From: JBCDGZ01 sp038750655
GTDB lineage: Bacteria > Bacteroidota > Bacteroidia > Chitinophagales > Saprospiraceae
Assembly: GCA_038750655.1 (NCBI GenBank)
Contig: JBCDGZ010000001.1
Location: 1 to 64,000 of the forward strand
Length of the DNA stretch: 64,000 bases
Direction: 5' to 3'
A program made the translations under genes and the position numbers. The notes under the pieces were generated by a model, which made no database searches, was not told where the DNA came from, and saw only the letters and a program-made list of their open reading frames with translations. Positions 26,071-35,472 of this stretch are shown in pieces (position 1 is the first letter of the stretch; every line of letters begins with the position of its first letter).

Positions 26071-27141
26071 TTAGCCGACAATGCGCTGTAGCAGCTCCTG
26101 TTGGCGATCGCCGCAGAGCCAGCGCAGGACGTTGTCGTGCCAGATTTGGCCCTTTTCGGCCGCAGTGATAAAGCCGTGCGCGAGGGCCTCATCGATGACC
26201 TTGCCAGGGTAGGAGCCCTGGACGCTTTCCATCTCTCCCAAGGGATACGGATCGTCGAGGCCCGCCACGATCTGATCGACGCCCTGCCGATCGATCAGCA
26301 GGCGGAGAGCGTAGGTGTCGTGCACTAGGGTGTCAAAGAAGAGGTTGCTGGCCCAGAGGGCTTTATTAGGGTGATCGGTGCCTTCGAAGAGGTCGGGCCG
26401 CCCCTCGAAGCCCTGAACGCGCCGCCCCAGATTGATCTGGCCGAATTGATTGCCGTGGGCAAAGCAGCAACGTAGGTAGGGATACTTGTGCTGAAGGCCT
26501 CGGAGGGTGAAGAGGTGGTAGGTATCGGCGGTTTGGGCGCACATCCATACCAGGTGAAAGCGCCAGTATTGGTCTTTGAGGTTGATCATACGGGGGCCGT
26601 CGTAGGGATGGATTTCGACGGCGAGCTGGTGTTGGTTGGCCAGTTCGAAGATGGGTTCGACGTCGGCATCGGCTACGGAGCACCATTCGCCGTCGGGCTT
26701 GAGGTAGTGAGTGGGCAGGCAGAGCAGCCCTAGCCCTAGCTCGCTGACGCAGCGCTCGATTTCTTGTAGGGCATCGTCGATCCAGGCGGGTTGTACGACA
26801 AAGCCAGCGGTGAAGTATTGGGGGTGTTCGTGCTGGACGCCGGCGTTAAAATCGTTTTGGAAGCGGATCACATCGCGGGTTTGCTCCTGGGGGAGGCCGT
26901 TGCAGTAGAGCTGGGAGAGGTTAAGGATCACTTCGTGGCGCAGCTCATTTTTCGCCATCCACTCCATTTTTTCCTTTAAGAAAAAGCTGGGATCGGTGAT
27001 CGGCCGCTTCCAATCGCCTTGCCGCATATATCGCCGATCGGCGTCTACCCAGAACAGGCGCTGCTTACGCATGAAGGCCGGAATCTGCTCGGGATAGGGC
27101 AGCAGGTGGCCGTGGGCATTGATCTTGAAGGGAGCAGCCAT
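26071..27141 (-). CDS. ACMSD-like amidohydrolase (decarboxylase)
   Basis: A 356-residue metal-dependent hydrolase of the ACMSD branch of the amidohydrolase superfamily. The metal site begins with NAHGHLLP (H10 and H12). Further ligands are likely in VEIHPYDGP (near residue 177), CFAHGNQFG (near 228) and the Asp of GLDDPYPLGE (near 294), which mirrors the DYPFPLGE segment of bacterial ACMSD. The enzyme would decarboxylate 2-amino-3-carboxymuconate 6-semialdehyde in tryptophan breakdown. Support comes from the tryptophan 2,3-dioxygenase gene only 12 bp upstream on the same strand. Other ACMSD-family decarboxylases remain possible. Confidence 0.82.
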   Translation of the reverse strand: MAAPFKINAHGHLLPYPEQIPAFMRKQRLFWVDADRRYMRQGDWKRPITDPSFFLKEKMEWMAKNELRHEVILNLSQLYCNGLPQEQTRDVIRFQNDFNAGVQHEHPQYFTAGFVVQPAWIDDALQEIERCVSELGLGLLCLPTHYLKPDGEWCSVADADVEPIFELANQHQLAVEIHPYDGPRMINLKDQYWRFHLVWMCAQTADTYHLFTLRGLQHKYPYLRCCFAHGNQFGQINLGRRVQGFEGRPDLFEGTDHPNKALWASNLFFDTLVHDTYALRLLIDRQGVDQIVAGLDDPYPLGEMESVQGSYPGKVIDEALAHGFITAAEKGQIWHDNVLRWLCGDRQQELLQRIVG

Positions 27142-27153
27142 GATGAGGCAGAA

Positions 27154-28254
27154 TTATCTTTGGGTGAAATAAAAGCCCAATTGCTTTTTCAACTCTGCGG
27201 GCAGCGGCGGCAGCGCCGAGCGAGGAATCAGCAATGTAGAGATGTTGTGCAGATCGGTGAAAATATGATGCTTTTCGGCAGTAGCGTGCAGGTACTGATG
27301 GCCGGAGGAGCCGCCCGTGCCGATCTTTCTACCCAGCATTCTCAGTACCATCTGTGCATGGCGATAGCGCCAGGTGGTCAGCAATTCATCGATGTCGATC
27401 AGGCGGATAAGTAATTTGAAGGGACCGTGGAGGATGGGCTCGTCGCGGTAGAGATTGATAAGCAGGGCGGCGATGGTGGCCTTGTAGGAAAGCCGCAGTT
27501 TACCCGCCTCTTGCATCTGCCGATGTACCTCCGGATCGAGGACCGACTGGAAGTAGGAATCGGTGCTGCCCAGCATTTTGAGCCGCATGGTTTTTTCTTC
27601 CTCCTCCAAATACTCAGAAGATTGAATGGCCGATTGCTCTTTTTCCAGCATCGACTCAACCGCACTTTTGTAGTGGCGTAAAAATTTAAAATCACCAAAT
27701 TGCAAAAAGGGCGTCCTCTCCAACCAGGCTTCTACGACTTCGAAAAGAGAGCCCTCCTCCTTAATCGTGGCCAGAAGTTGCTGCTGCTCTTCTGTAAATA
27801 CCGAAGCATAGTGATGGTTATTGTACGTCAATCGCTTTTTTTCCTGTAACCCCAACATGGCCTCTATCACCCGAAATTGTAGACTTTGAAAGCCAGAGGC
27901 CGGGAAGAGATAGCCCCGAAAATCCAGAAAATCCAGCGGCGTCATCGTCTCCAGCACCCTGATTTGATTGATGAGCAACTTGACGATCTCTCCGATGCGA
28001 CCCAGCCGCCCAACGGCTGTACCAATGCTTCGCTCGTCCACCCGATCCTTACTGAACATCTCGTGCACCGAATCCAACTCGTGAATAACCTGCTTGAACC
28101 ACAGTTCGTAGGCTTGGTGGGTGATGATGAATAGCATTTCATCGTGCGCTGCGGGGCGGTGTTGTTCTTCACTTCTCATTTGCTGCGCCCCCAGCACTTT
28201 GTCCAGCTGTAGGTAATTGTGGTAATGGACGGTAGTGTATTTTTTATTGCTCAT
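27154..28254 (-). CDS. kynA: Tryptophan 2,3-dioxygenase
   Basis: Heme enzyme that opens the indole ring of L-tryptophan to N-formylkynurenine, the first step of the kynurenine path. The 366-residue protein has the signature AHDEMLFIITHQAYELWFKQ near residues 36-55, with the distal His in THQAYELWF. Near the C-terminus it has GTGGSSGHQYLHAT (about 317-330), which includes the region of the heme ligand. It is somewhat longer than many bacterial TDOs (about 280-300 residues) because of a helical insert in the middle (about residues 150-220). It forms an operon with the ACMSD-like gene. Kynurenine formamidase, monooxygenase and kynureninase genes are not in the window. Confidence 0.9.
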   Translation of the reverse strand: MSNKKYTTVHYHNYLQLDKVLGAQQMRSEEQHRPAAHDEMLFIITHQAYELWFKQVIHELDSVHEMFSKDRVDERSIGTAVGRLGRIGEIVKLLINQIRVLETMTPLDFLDFRGYLFPASGFQSLQFRVIEAMLGLQEKKRLTYNNHHYASVFTEEQQQLLATIKEEGSLFEVVEAWLERTPFLQFGDFKFLRHYKSAVESMLEKEQSAIQSSEYLEEEEKTMRLKMLGSTDSYFQSVLDPEVHRQMQEAGKLRLSYKATIAALLINLYRDEPILHGPFKLLIRLIDIDELLTTWRYRHAQMVLRMLGRKIGTGGSSGHQYLHATAEKHHIFTDLHNISTLLIPRSALPPLPAELKKQLGFYFTQR

Positions 28255-28412
28255 AGCGATTTGGTGTTTAGGGCCATTTTATATCCTTTTTCTTCTCCAC
28301 AAGGTACAAAGATGGGGCTAAATAGAGGGGATTTGTCCAAGACTCTTTTTCAATGATAAAAATCAGCGAGAAAAATGATCTCTATTATTAGTGTTTAATA
28401 TTCACTTAGTTG

Positions 28413-28420
28413 TATCTTTG
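28413..28420 (+). promoter_or_regulatory. Candidate Bacteroidota -7 box of the stress protein gene
   Basis: TATCTTTG fits TAnnTTTG exactly, in an AT-rich divergent region 99 bp before the universal stress protein start. A matching -33 element at 19-21 bp upstream is not convincing. Confidence 0.4.
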
Positions 28421-28518
28421 TGTGGACTTATATATATTAATGAACTTTATTATTTGTATTTTATTATAATATAGCAATGTATGGGCTGACATCGACTTAA
28501 CTAATAAATTTAGCAATC

Positions 28519-29412
28519 ATGAGAAAGACAATCGTCGTGCCTATCGATTTTTCGGAGGCCTCACAGAATGCCTACCTCTATGCTACTAAAGTCGCCCGCG
28601 TTACGGGGTCGTCCATAGCATTACTGCATGTAATCGATGATTCGATAGAAGAGGATACGGAATTGTTAGAAGCCCAGTATCAGGAATTGGAGTACTACAT
28701 GAATACTTTTGCCAGTCTGCATACCAAACAGCAGTACAGCGGAGTGGCCATTGGGCTAAATGTCAAGACTGTAATCGAACGAGGAGAGGTCTTGACAACC
28801 ATCCTTCGCTACGCACAGCACCCTTCAAATAGCATGGTGATTATGGGGGCGACGGGTACTCATGCCTCTGTTAATAATACCCTGGGCCGCACGGCCTACG
28901 CCGTCGCTCAGCAAGCAGAATCTTTGGTCCTTTTAGTGCCTAAGACTTACCGTTTCCTTCAGCTAGAGCGTATTCTTTACGTCAGCGATTACGAATCAGC
29001 CGATGAGGAAATTATCAAGCAGATTGTTTGTTTCTCTCGTAAATTCTACGCCGACCTGAACTTCTTGCACATTGACCAGCACCTGACCCAGCCCAAGGAT
29101 TATCAGCTCATCAAAAAGCAACTCTTCAAGCAACTGCCCTACTCTGGGCAAAAGCCCAGCTTCAAAATTGGCTCTGCGAAAAATCACTCCATTATCAAAG
29201 GGATCGAAGAATATGCCCTACGCAAAGACATTGACCTCATTGTTCTGGTCAATCAAGAGCGCAATTACCTGGATACCATCATGAAGAAAAGCCTGGCAGC
29301 GGATATTGTCGAGCATATCCAACTGCCAGTACTTGTCTATCATTATGTTGAGAGAGAAAATGCTTGCGATGATACAGGCAATAACCAAGGTTATGCAGGC
29401 TTGCTTAACTAG
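28519..29412 (+). CDS. Tandem universal stress protein
   Basis: A 297-residue cytosolic protein built of two UspA domains (about residues 1-145 and 150-280). The first domain opens with TIVVPIDFSEAS (residues 4-15) and has the ATP-binding-type pattern GATGTHA (near 114) with a later Ser-Leu-Val segment. The second domain lacks a clear G-2x-G-9x-G loop and is probably structural. Such tandem proteins are common in Bacteroidota and respond to stress or low oxygen. It stands alone, with a divergent AT-rich promoter region upstream and a long gene-free stretch downstream. Confidence 0.85.
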   Translation: MRKTIVVPIDFSEASQNAYLYATKVARVTGSSIALLHVIDDSIEEDTELLEAQYQELEYYMNTFASLHTKQQYSGVAIGLNVKTVIERGEVLTTILRYAQHPSNSMVIMGATGTHASVNNTLGRTAYAVAQQAESLVLLVPKTYRFLQLERILYVSDYESADEEIIKQIVCFSRKFYADLNFLHIDQHLTQPKDYQLIKKQLFKQLPYSGQKPSFKIGSAKNHSIIKGIEEYALRKDIDLIVLVNQERNYLDTIMKKSLAADIVEHIQLPVLVYHYVERENACDDTGNNQGYAGLLN

Positions 29413-29787
29413 TGCAGCATAAGTTATGGCCCTGATTCGCGTGGTCTGTAAGTAGGCTGAAGCCATCAATCCACTGGCCGAAAAAAACTGGTTATTGGAG
29501 TAGTTACGGAATTAAGTCCTGTTTTTCAGTTTGACAAAAACCCTACGGGTTTAAATTGTCCGCTTTCTCAGTGGACTTGTCCTTTTCTTAAGTAAAATTT
29601 CCTTCATATTTGTTGAACAAAGTTTACATACGTACAATACACCATAAGACAAAACAACAAATCCACTCCTTTGCCCCTAGTTCCAACTGTTACTGTATTT
29701 TCTGATAACACTTGAACTACACACCTCTTTTTTTTTACGCACGGGCGGTACTATACCCCTAAAAATCAAGACTTATGCGCTAATTAT
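29413..29787. other. Gene-free stretch with small palindromes
   Basis: No coding region is seen. Two small inverted repeats stand out: AAACCC-TAC-GGGTTT (about 29536-29550) and TTTGTTGAACAAA (about 29610-29622). They may be regulatory, but no family is recognised. The right half continues into the structured region described separately. Confidence 0.4.
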
Positions 29788-29958
29788 GCTCCTGTGGAGG
29801 GAGCAACTACTCTACCCTAATGACTGGTTGCTTGTACTAGGGTTACGAGAATACTATGCTTTCACTCGGCGGGTTCACGTACAGAAAAGGCAAACGTGTC
29901 TTTTATTTGGATGATAAGACAGTGACATCCAAGTTGACGTGTAACCCGCCGATTTTTT
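29788..29958 (+). ncRNA. Candidate structured RNA or leader upstream of the hybrid regulator
   Basis: Three stem-loops follow each other: GCTCC with GGAGC (29788-29804), ACCCTA with TAGGGT (29814-29843), and a long stem CGGCGGGTTCACGT with ACGTGTAACCCGCCG (29867-29951, one bulged T). The long stem encloses an inner TTGGATG/CATCCAA hairpin. It is followed directly by A and six T, as in an intrinsic terminator. The end lies 76 bp before the hybrid regulator start. It may be a stand-alone small RNA or an attenuator-like leader. No known RNA family is recognised. Confidence 0.45.
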
Positions 29959-30033
29959 GTGTGTCAGCTGATAGTAGCATCATATTTGTGTTATATTTAA
30001 TGTAAAATCAAGCGCATTTTTTAAATTTCGGTC

Positions 30034-33000
30034 ATGATAGTAAAGACCATCCCCTTATTGCTTACCCTCTGGCTGGGCCTGCTCCCTTTCAGCCCTGCTG
30101 AGCTATTGGCCAGCAACACGCCAGAAGACTACCTGGTCAATATTCGCCATATCAATATTGGTGATGGGCTGTCCCATCGTCGAGTCTACTCCATGATTCA
30201 GGATCAAAACAACTACATGTGGGTAGGAACGGCCAATGGACTGAATCGCTATGATGGCTATGATTTTCAGGTGTGGACCCGAGCGGCCAACGGCTTATCC
30301 TTCGATGCCATACATCACATTGTTGAAGATCATCAAGGCTTACTGTGGCTAATCAATCAGCGCAAACACCATATTGACCAGATCAAGGAGGTTCTGCAGA
30401 TTGATATTTTTGATCCCATTACTGGAGCGCATCGAAGCATCGAGGAGCATTTTGGGGAGGCCTTTCCTGTTGACTACCGCAAGTTGGAACATATTTTCGT
30501 TACCCGAGGGCGACATATTTTGCTCAAAAGCACGGAGGGCTGTTGGGAGTATTTGCCAGAGCGGGGTTTTGTGAAAGTAGAAGTCCCGCCTTCGACAACA
30601 GTAATTGGCTATCATCATCCTCGTATCCTGATTTTGAAAAATGAGGACGGGCTTACAGAAGTGAACTTGGATACCCAGCAACGGCAACGGTCCTATACTC
30701 AAATGAAGGAAATATATCGGACCATCGAATTCTATGCAAAGGAGTATTTGCTAATTGGCCATCAGGTAGGCGAAGCATGGAGAGATGAGAGCATTGTACG
30801 ATCTAACAATCAACAGCAGGGGACCCCCTTTTATCCATTAGCTTCCGTGATAAATGCCAATCGCTTTTTCGTTGCCTTCGAACCTCAACAAAAACACATC
30901 TGGGTAGCTAAGGGGAGACATTTTGCGATCTACAATAAAGAAGAGCAACTACTTTACGCATTTGAAGATGGTGGGGTTGATGAACTGATTGAGCGGGAGA
31001 TACGGAGTTTTTTAGTAGATCACAACAGCATCGGCTGGGTAGGAACCAGCAACGGCCTCTATTTGATCGAGTTGCAAGAAAATCTGTTTCACCGTTACCT
31101 TTACCAGCATCCAGATTCTGTCAGAAGCCAGGAACTTGTCAGCTGCCGGGGGCTATTGGTACAGGACGATTTTTTGTATGCCAATACCTATCGAGGGAAG
31201 AAAAAGATTGATCTGCGTAGTGGGCAAACCACTACAATGGGGCGCAGCTCTCCCTATCACCTTTCTCCTCCCAATCCCTTTCCGGTGATTGAGGCACGAC
31301 AGGGGCACCTTTGGATGGGGATCAACCAGGGTAAATTGGCTGCCCATGATCCAGTGAGCGATCGCGAAGTGGCCATGAGTCTTCCAGTCAACTTGGACAT
31401 CCCGGGAACTAGAGTTTGGAGTATTTTTGAGGAGGAGGATGGTCGTATTTGGCTGGGGACTGGACGTGGACCCTACACGCTTGAAGGAGAAACTTTCGCT
31501 ACTCAGGTGGCTGCACGGTTTAGTCAATACAATGGGTTTTCCGCCTTAGGAGAAAGCTTTGTCCTGCAAATTTTTCCTGATAATGCCAATGAGTTGATGT
31601 TGGCTACTAGTACGGGCTTGTATGTTATTGATAAAAAGCAAGGGGTCAAAGCTCGGTACTGGTCGGGAGCAGAGGGCGCCTACCATCTTCCCGCCGAGAA
31701 ATTCCAACACATTTATAAAGATGAAGAGGGTATCTACTGGCTAGCTACTGACGGAGCGGGGCTTATCCGTTGGGATCGACAAAATCAACAATGGCAAAAG
31801 TTTGCTCAAGAGCAGGGGCTGTCCAATAATAATATTTATGCCGTCTACGAGGATAATTACAATGCCCTGTGGATGAGTACAGATTATGGCATCAACCGCC
31901 TTCATAAAAGGACCTATGCGGTGCATATTTTTTTGGAAGAAGACGGTATTTCTCACTACGAGTTTAACCGCATCTCTCATTATCAGTCTGCGGTAGATGG
32001 ACACATTTATTTTGGGGGAATGAACGGGATTACCGCCTTTGACCCTGCGGACTTTGCCTATCTAAACGAAAAGCGTGTTGATCAAAAAATTCAACTGACG
32101 GCATTTACAAAACGAACCTGGAACCGCGCGAAAGTGACTGACGATTGGGCGAAAATTACGGAGGAAAAGCAGATTCGCTTGCAGCATAACGAGAGAGAAC
32201 TTCACTTCAAGTTTAGCCTCAGTGATTATTTTTACAGCGATCGCATTCGTTATTATTATAAATTAACACCACGCGATGAGCACTGGACAGCCTTACAGGG
32301 CAACGAGCTGCACACCCATAATCTGACCCCAGGGAAATACACCCTACGGGTAAAGGCCCGCTCGGCGGAAGGGCAATTTGTGGATCGGGAACTGACGCTG
32401 CCCCTGTATATCGCTCGGCCGCTTTTTCACCAACCCTGGTTTATCGGCTTCGTACTTTGCTTTCTTGCTTTCGGAATTTGGCGAATCTATGAGTGGCGCC
32501 TGTCTATAATGAGAAAACAGCAGCAGGCATTAGAGATCGAGGTGTCCAGACGTACGGCCAAGATTGCCCAGCAATCCGAGCAGTTGCTCAAAGATAAATA
32601 TACCATTGAGCAACAGGCAGAGGAATTGAAGGAATTGGATAAGGCCAAGTCGCGCTTCTTCGCCAATGTTTCGCATGAGCTGCGTACTCCCCTCAGCCTC
32701 ATCCTTGGCCCTATCAACCGTATCCTGCGCCGCAATCAGCTAGAGCGTGAGGATCGCCGCCTGCTGCAGCTGATGCAGCAAAATGGCGGTCAGCTGATGC
32801 AGCGCATCGATGAGCTGCTGGACCTCTCGCGCATGGAAGCCGACAAGCTCCCCCTCAAGGAATCCCCCCAGCTGGTCTATCCCCTCATGCGCGAGCAAGT
32901 CGCCAACTTCCGGTCCTTCGCCCTACAGCAAAAAATCCGACTGAGCTTTGACTACAAAGCTGCTGCTGACCTCCGGGTGATGCTGGACGAGAATAAATTC

Positions 33001-34203
33001 AAGAAAATTTTTGGTAACCTCCTCTCCAATGCCCTCAAGTTTACCCCCGGAGGCGGTACGGTAAGAATTCGACTCAGCGACCTGGGTAGCAAGCTGCGGC
33101 TTTGCGTAGAAGACAATGGCTCGGGCATTCATCCCGATGATTTACCCCATATTTTCGGGCGCTTTTACCAGGCTCGACACAACAGCAATGGGATGGGCGG
33201 AACAGGCATTGGCCTTTCTCTCTCTCGCGAGCTAGCCCGCATTATGAAAGGTGAGATTACTGTAGAAAGTACCTATGGCGAAGGCAGCAAATTCTGCTTT
33301 GAATTTCCCAAAGAGGAGATCATCGTCGATATTGATGAAAACGTTAACCTGGAACCGGTATATGCTAGTGCTGTAGAGGTCTCACCGGAGGTAACTGCGA
33401 AGAATGCACCAACCATCCTGCTGGTCGAAGACAACCACGCGCTGCGGGAGTACCTGCGCACCGAGCTTAAAGATTACAACGTGCTCATGGCGGCCAACGG
33501 CCAGGCGGCACTCGAACTCTTGAAGGTCCCTCAGCCCGCTGCCCTAGCGGCTGCACCGCTCGACGAAGGCCCCGATCAGCCCGCGCCCGCGCCGCGCCTT
33601 CCCGATCTGATCCTCTCCGACATCATGATGCCCGTCATGGATGGCTTTGAGCTGCTGCACCAACTCAAGAGCAATGAACGCTGGCAAACCATCCCCGTTG
33701 TCATGCTCACCGCGCGCTCCGATCAGGCCGACAAGCTCACTGCCCTGCGCATCGGCGTAGATGACTATCTCGTCAAGCCCTTCGATACCAATGAGCTGGT
33801 GGTTCGGATCAATAATTTGCTAGAGCGGGCCCGCCTCCGGCAACCCAGCAAGGAAGAGGAAGAAATGCCCGAAGGGCCTGCCATCGGTAAAGAAGCCCAG
33901 CAATGGCTCAAGAAAGTAGAAACCATCGTCTTAGAGCAGCTCCACCACTCGGATTTTAATCTGGAAAAGTTAGCCGCTGAGTTGTTTATCAGCAAACGGC
34001 AGCTGCAACGTCGCCTCAAAGCCGCGACCGGCCTGACGGCCCATAACTACTTGCGAGAGATCAAGCTGCACCAAGCTCGCCGAATTATCGAGCAAGGAGA
34101 ATGCGAGACCTTAGCAGAACTGAGTTACGCTGTCGGTTTTACGGACCCGCATTACTTTTCTACCTTATATCAGAAGCGATTTGGAAGTAAACCGATGGCT
34201 TAG
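30034..34203 (+). CDS. Hybrid two-component system protein with AraC output (HTCS)
   Basis: A 1389-residue single-protein signalling system of the Bacteroidota HTCS type. Order: signal peptide (about 1-27), periplasmic beta-propeller repeats (about 30-680, with MWVGTANGLNRYDG-type motifs), a Y_Y_Y domain (about 720-800), one membrane helix (about 805-825), HisKA with SHELRTPLS (His near 880), HATPase (about 985-1105), a receiver (about 1126-1255, Asp near 1195 in SDIMMP) and an AraC helix-turn-helix domain at the end. The receiver holds an unusual Ala/Pro-rich insertion at about 1163-1190. HTCS proteins usually sense oligosaccharides and control nearby glycan genes, but no SusC/SusD pair is present here. 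It overlaps the convergent T9SS cargo gene by 4 bp. Confidence 0.93.
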   Translation: MIVKTIPLLLTLWLGLLPFSPAELLASNTPEDYLVNIRHINIGDGLSHRRVYSMIQDQNNYMWVGTANGLNRYDGYDFQVWTRAANGLSFDAIHHIVEDHQGLLWLINQRKHHIDQIKEVLQIDIFDPITGAHRSIEEHFGEAFPVDYRKLEHIFVTRGRHILLKSTEGCWEYLPERGFVKVEVPPSTTVIGYHHPRILILKNEDGLTEVNLDTQQRQRSYTQMKEIYRTIEFYAKEYLLIGHQVGEAWRDESIVRSNNQQQGTPFYPLASVINANRFFVAFEPQQKHIWVAKGRHFAIYNKEEQLLYAFEDGGVDELIEREIRSFLVDHNSIGWVGTSNGLYLIELQENLFHRYLYQHPDSVRSQELVSCRGLLVQDDFLYANTYRGKKKIDLRSGQTTTMGRSSPYHLSPPNPFPVIEARQGHLWMGINQGKLAAHDPVSDREVAMSLPVNLDIPGTRVWSIFEEEDGRIWLGTGRGPYTLEGETFATQVAARFSQYNGFSALGESFVLQIFPDNANELMLATSTGLYVIDKKQGVKARYWSGAEGAYHLPAEKFQHIYKDEEGIYWLATDGAGLIRWDRQNQQWQKFAQEQGLSNNNIYAVYEDNYNALWMSTDYGINRLHKRTYAVHIFLEEDGISHYEFNRISHYQSAVDGHIYFGGMNGITAFDPADFAYLNEKRVDQKIQLTAFTKRTWNRAKVTDDWAKITEEKQIRLQHNERELHFKFSLSDYFYSDRIRYYYKLTPRDEHWTALQGNELHTHNLTPGKYTLRVKARSAEGQFVDRELTLPLYIARPLFHQPWFIGFVLCFLAFGIWRIYEWRLSIMRKQQQALEIEVSRRTAKIAQQSEQLLKDKYTIEQQAEELKELDKAKSRFFANVSHELRTPLSLILGPINRILRRNQLEREDRRLLQLMQQNGGQLMQRIDELLDLSRMEADKLPLKESPQLVYPLMREQVANFRSFALQQKIRLSFDYKAAADLRVMLDENKFKKIFGNLLSNALKFTPGGGTVRIRLSDLGSKLRLCVEDNGSGIHPDDLPHIFGRFYQARHNSNGMGGTGIGLSLSRELARIMKGEITVESTYGEGSKFCFEFPKEEIIVDIDENVNLEPVYASAVEVSPEVTAKNAPTILLVEDNHALREYLRTELKDYNVLMAANGQAALELLKVPQPAALAAAPLDEGPDQPAPAPRLPDLILSDIMMPVMDGFELLHQLKSNERWQTIPVVMLTARSDQADKLTALRIGVDDYLVKPFDTNELVVRINNLLERARLRQPSKEEEEMPEGPAIGKEAQQWLKKVETIVLEQLHHSDFNLEKLAAELFISKRQLQRRLKAATGLTAHNYLREIKLHQARRIIEQGECETLAELSYAVGFTDPHYFSTLYQKRFGSKPMA

Positions 34204-35360
34204 TGCATGATGACCACTTGCTTGTTGAAGTCCTGATCTAGGCCATTCGAACGCAGGTAGTAAACTCCATCGGAGAGGATTCCGCCAAAATCGAGCGGCT
34301 GTGCTGTACCCGTGCCCAGCTCAATCACCCCACTCCAAACCAATTTTCCGTCTGTATTGAACAGTTGGAGGTCCAACTCTCCTTTGCGACCCGGTGCTTC
34401 TACATTGAGATAGACGAGGTCAGTAGTTGGATTGGGGAAGAGCGAAATGGCTGCCGAAGGCTTCGCTAGCGCGATGCTTCTGATGGCGGAGTAAGTGTAC
34501 TTTTCGTCCAAGTCGACCATACGCAGGCGATAGTAAACAGTGCTAGCCGTTGCTGGAATGCGATCCAGCTCGCTGTCGATGTGTTGGTATTCGCGACTTT
34601 GTTGGGTGAAGCCCGAGGCGGCTTTCTCTCCAACTACGCTCCACTTCTGCGCATCGGTACTGCGTTCAATTTCGAAGTGGCTGGTGTTGTATTCATTATC
34701 AGTCAGCCATTGTAGCAGGGCTTGATTTTTATCGATCGCCTTGGCATCGAAGCTCAGCAGCTCCAGCGGGAGCGGAGCGTTGGTACAGTCGAAGGCATCG
34801 TTGGTCAGCTGGATACCGGGATCGTTGCTGCAGTCATCGAAAGTGCAGCTGCCGTCGGGGCCGCAGGCGGTGAAGGTCTGATCATCGAAAGGGGGAGCAG
34901 AGGTAAAGCAAACATCTGGCGAAAAGGCAGAACCCCCGTCGACGTAGTCGAACCGAAGGTGCAGCAGCGCATTGATTGCTCCCGTCACATTATCGGAGAA
35001 GCAGCCCGAGGAGAGTGCTTGCTGCCAGGAGACAGATACCCTACTGGAGGTATTATCATTGGTGGTGAAGTCAGCATAGATGGGAAAACCAGCGGATTGT
35101 CCTAAGATATATCCCATCGTTTCAATCGTAAAATTGCCATTGCTAAAGGCACTGCTGCCAAAGGCGGCGGTATTGTAGTCGAAATACAGCTGGCCAGAAC
35201 CTAGTTTAAAGTCCGAGCTGGCTGAGATCATCACATCAACCTCATAGGACCCGAAGGTTCCAGCGGCAGTGTTTTCAGCATTAGCAAATTCGAAAATTAC
35301 GTTTTGAGCGGTCAAGTTTAGCGATAGCAGTAGGGCGAAAAAACAAAATAGCAGTCTCAT
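34200..35360 (-). CDS. Secreted protein with T9SS C-terminal sorting domain
   Basis: A 386-residue exported protein. It has a signal peptide (about 1-18, ending LTAQ) and an N-terminal beta-rich domain (about 20-190) that resembles cohesin-like modules. A fibronectin-like region follows (about 198-300, LELLSFDAKAIDKN onward). It ends with a type A sorting domain (about 305-386) opening with ISLFPNPTTDLVYL and ending KQVVIMH. The last domain is typical of proteins secreted and attached by the type IX system. Several cysteines in the region 118-192 could form disulfides. The function of the N-terminal part is unknown. Confidence 0.85.
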   Translation of the reverse strand: MRLLFCFFALLLSLNLTAQNVIFEFANAENTAAGTFGSYEVDVMISASSDFKLGSGQLYFDYNTAAFGSSAFSNGNFTIETMGYILGQSAGFPIYADFTTNDNTSSRVSVSWQQALSSGCFSDNVTGAINALLHLRFDYVDGGSAFSPDVCFTSAPPFDDQTFTACGPDGSCTFDDCSNDPGIQLTNDAFDCTNAPLPLELLSFDAKAIDKNQALLQWLTDNEYNTSHFEIERSTDAQKWSVVGEKAASGFTQQSREYQHIDSELDRIPATASTVYYRLRMVDLDEKYTYSAIRSIALAKPSAAISLFPNPTTDLVYLNVEAPGRKGELDLQLFNTDGKLVWSGVIELGTGTAQPLDFGGILSDGVYYLRSNGLDQDFNKQVVIMH

Positions 35361-35472
35361 GTTCGTTGATCTTTTTGTGTCAGTTCATTCCCACAAGATA
35401 CGAATTTTAACCTGTAGATGAAGGAAGTTGATTTTATTATTGTCGTAGACTGGCTATTTCACTCGGATTTAC

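Noticed and set aside
29413..30033. tRNA or tmRNA gene
   Set aside because: No T-loop (GGTTCGA-type) sequence with an acceptor stem could be found in the stretch.
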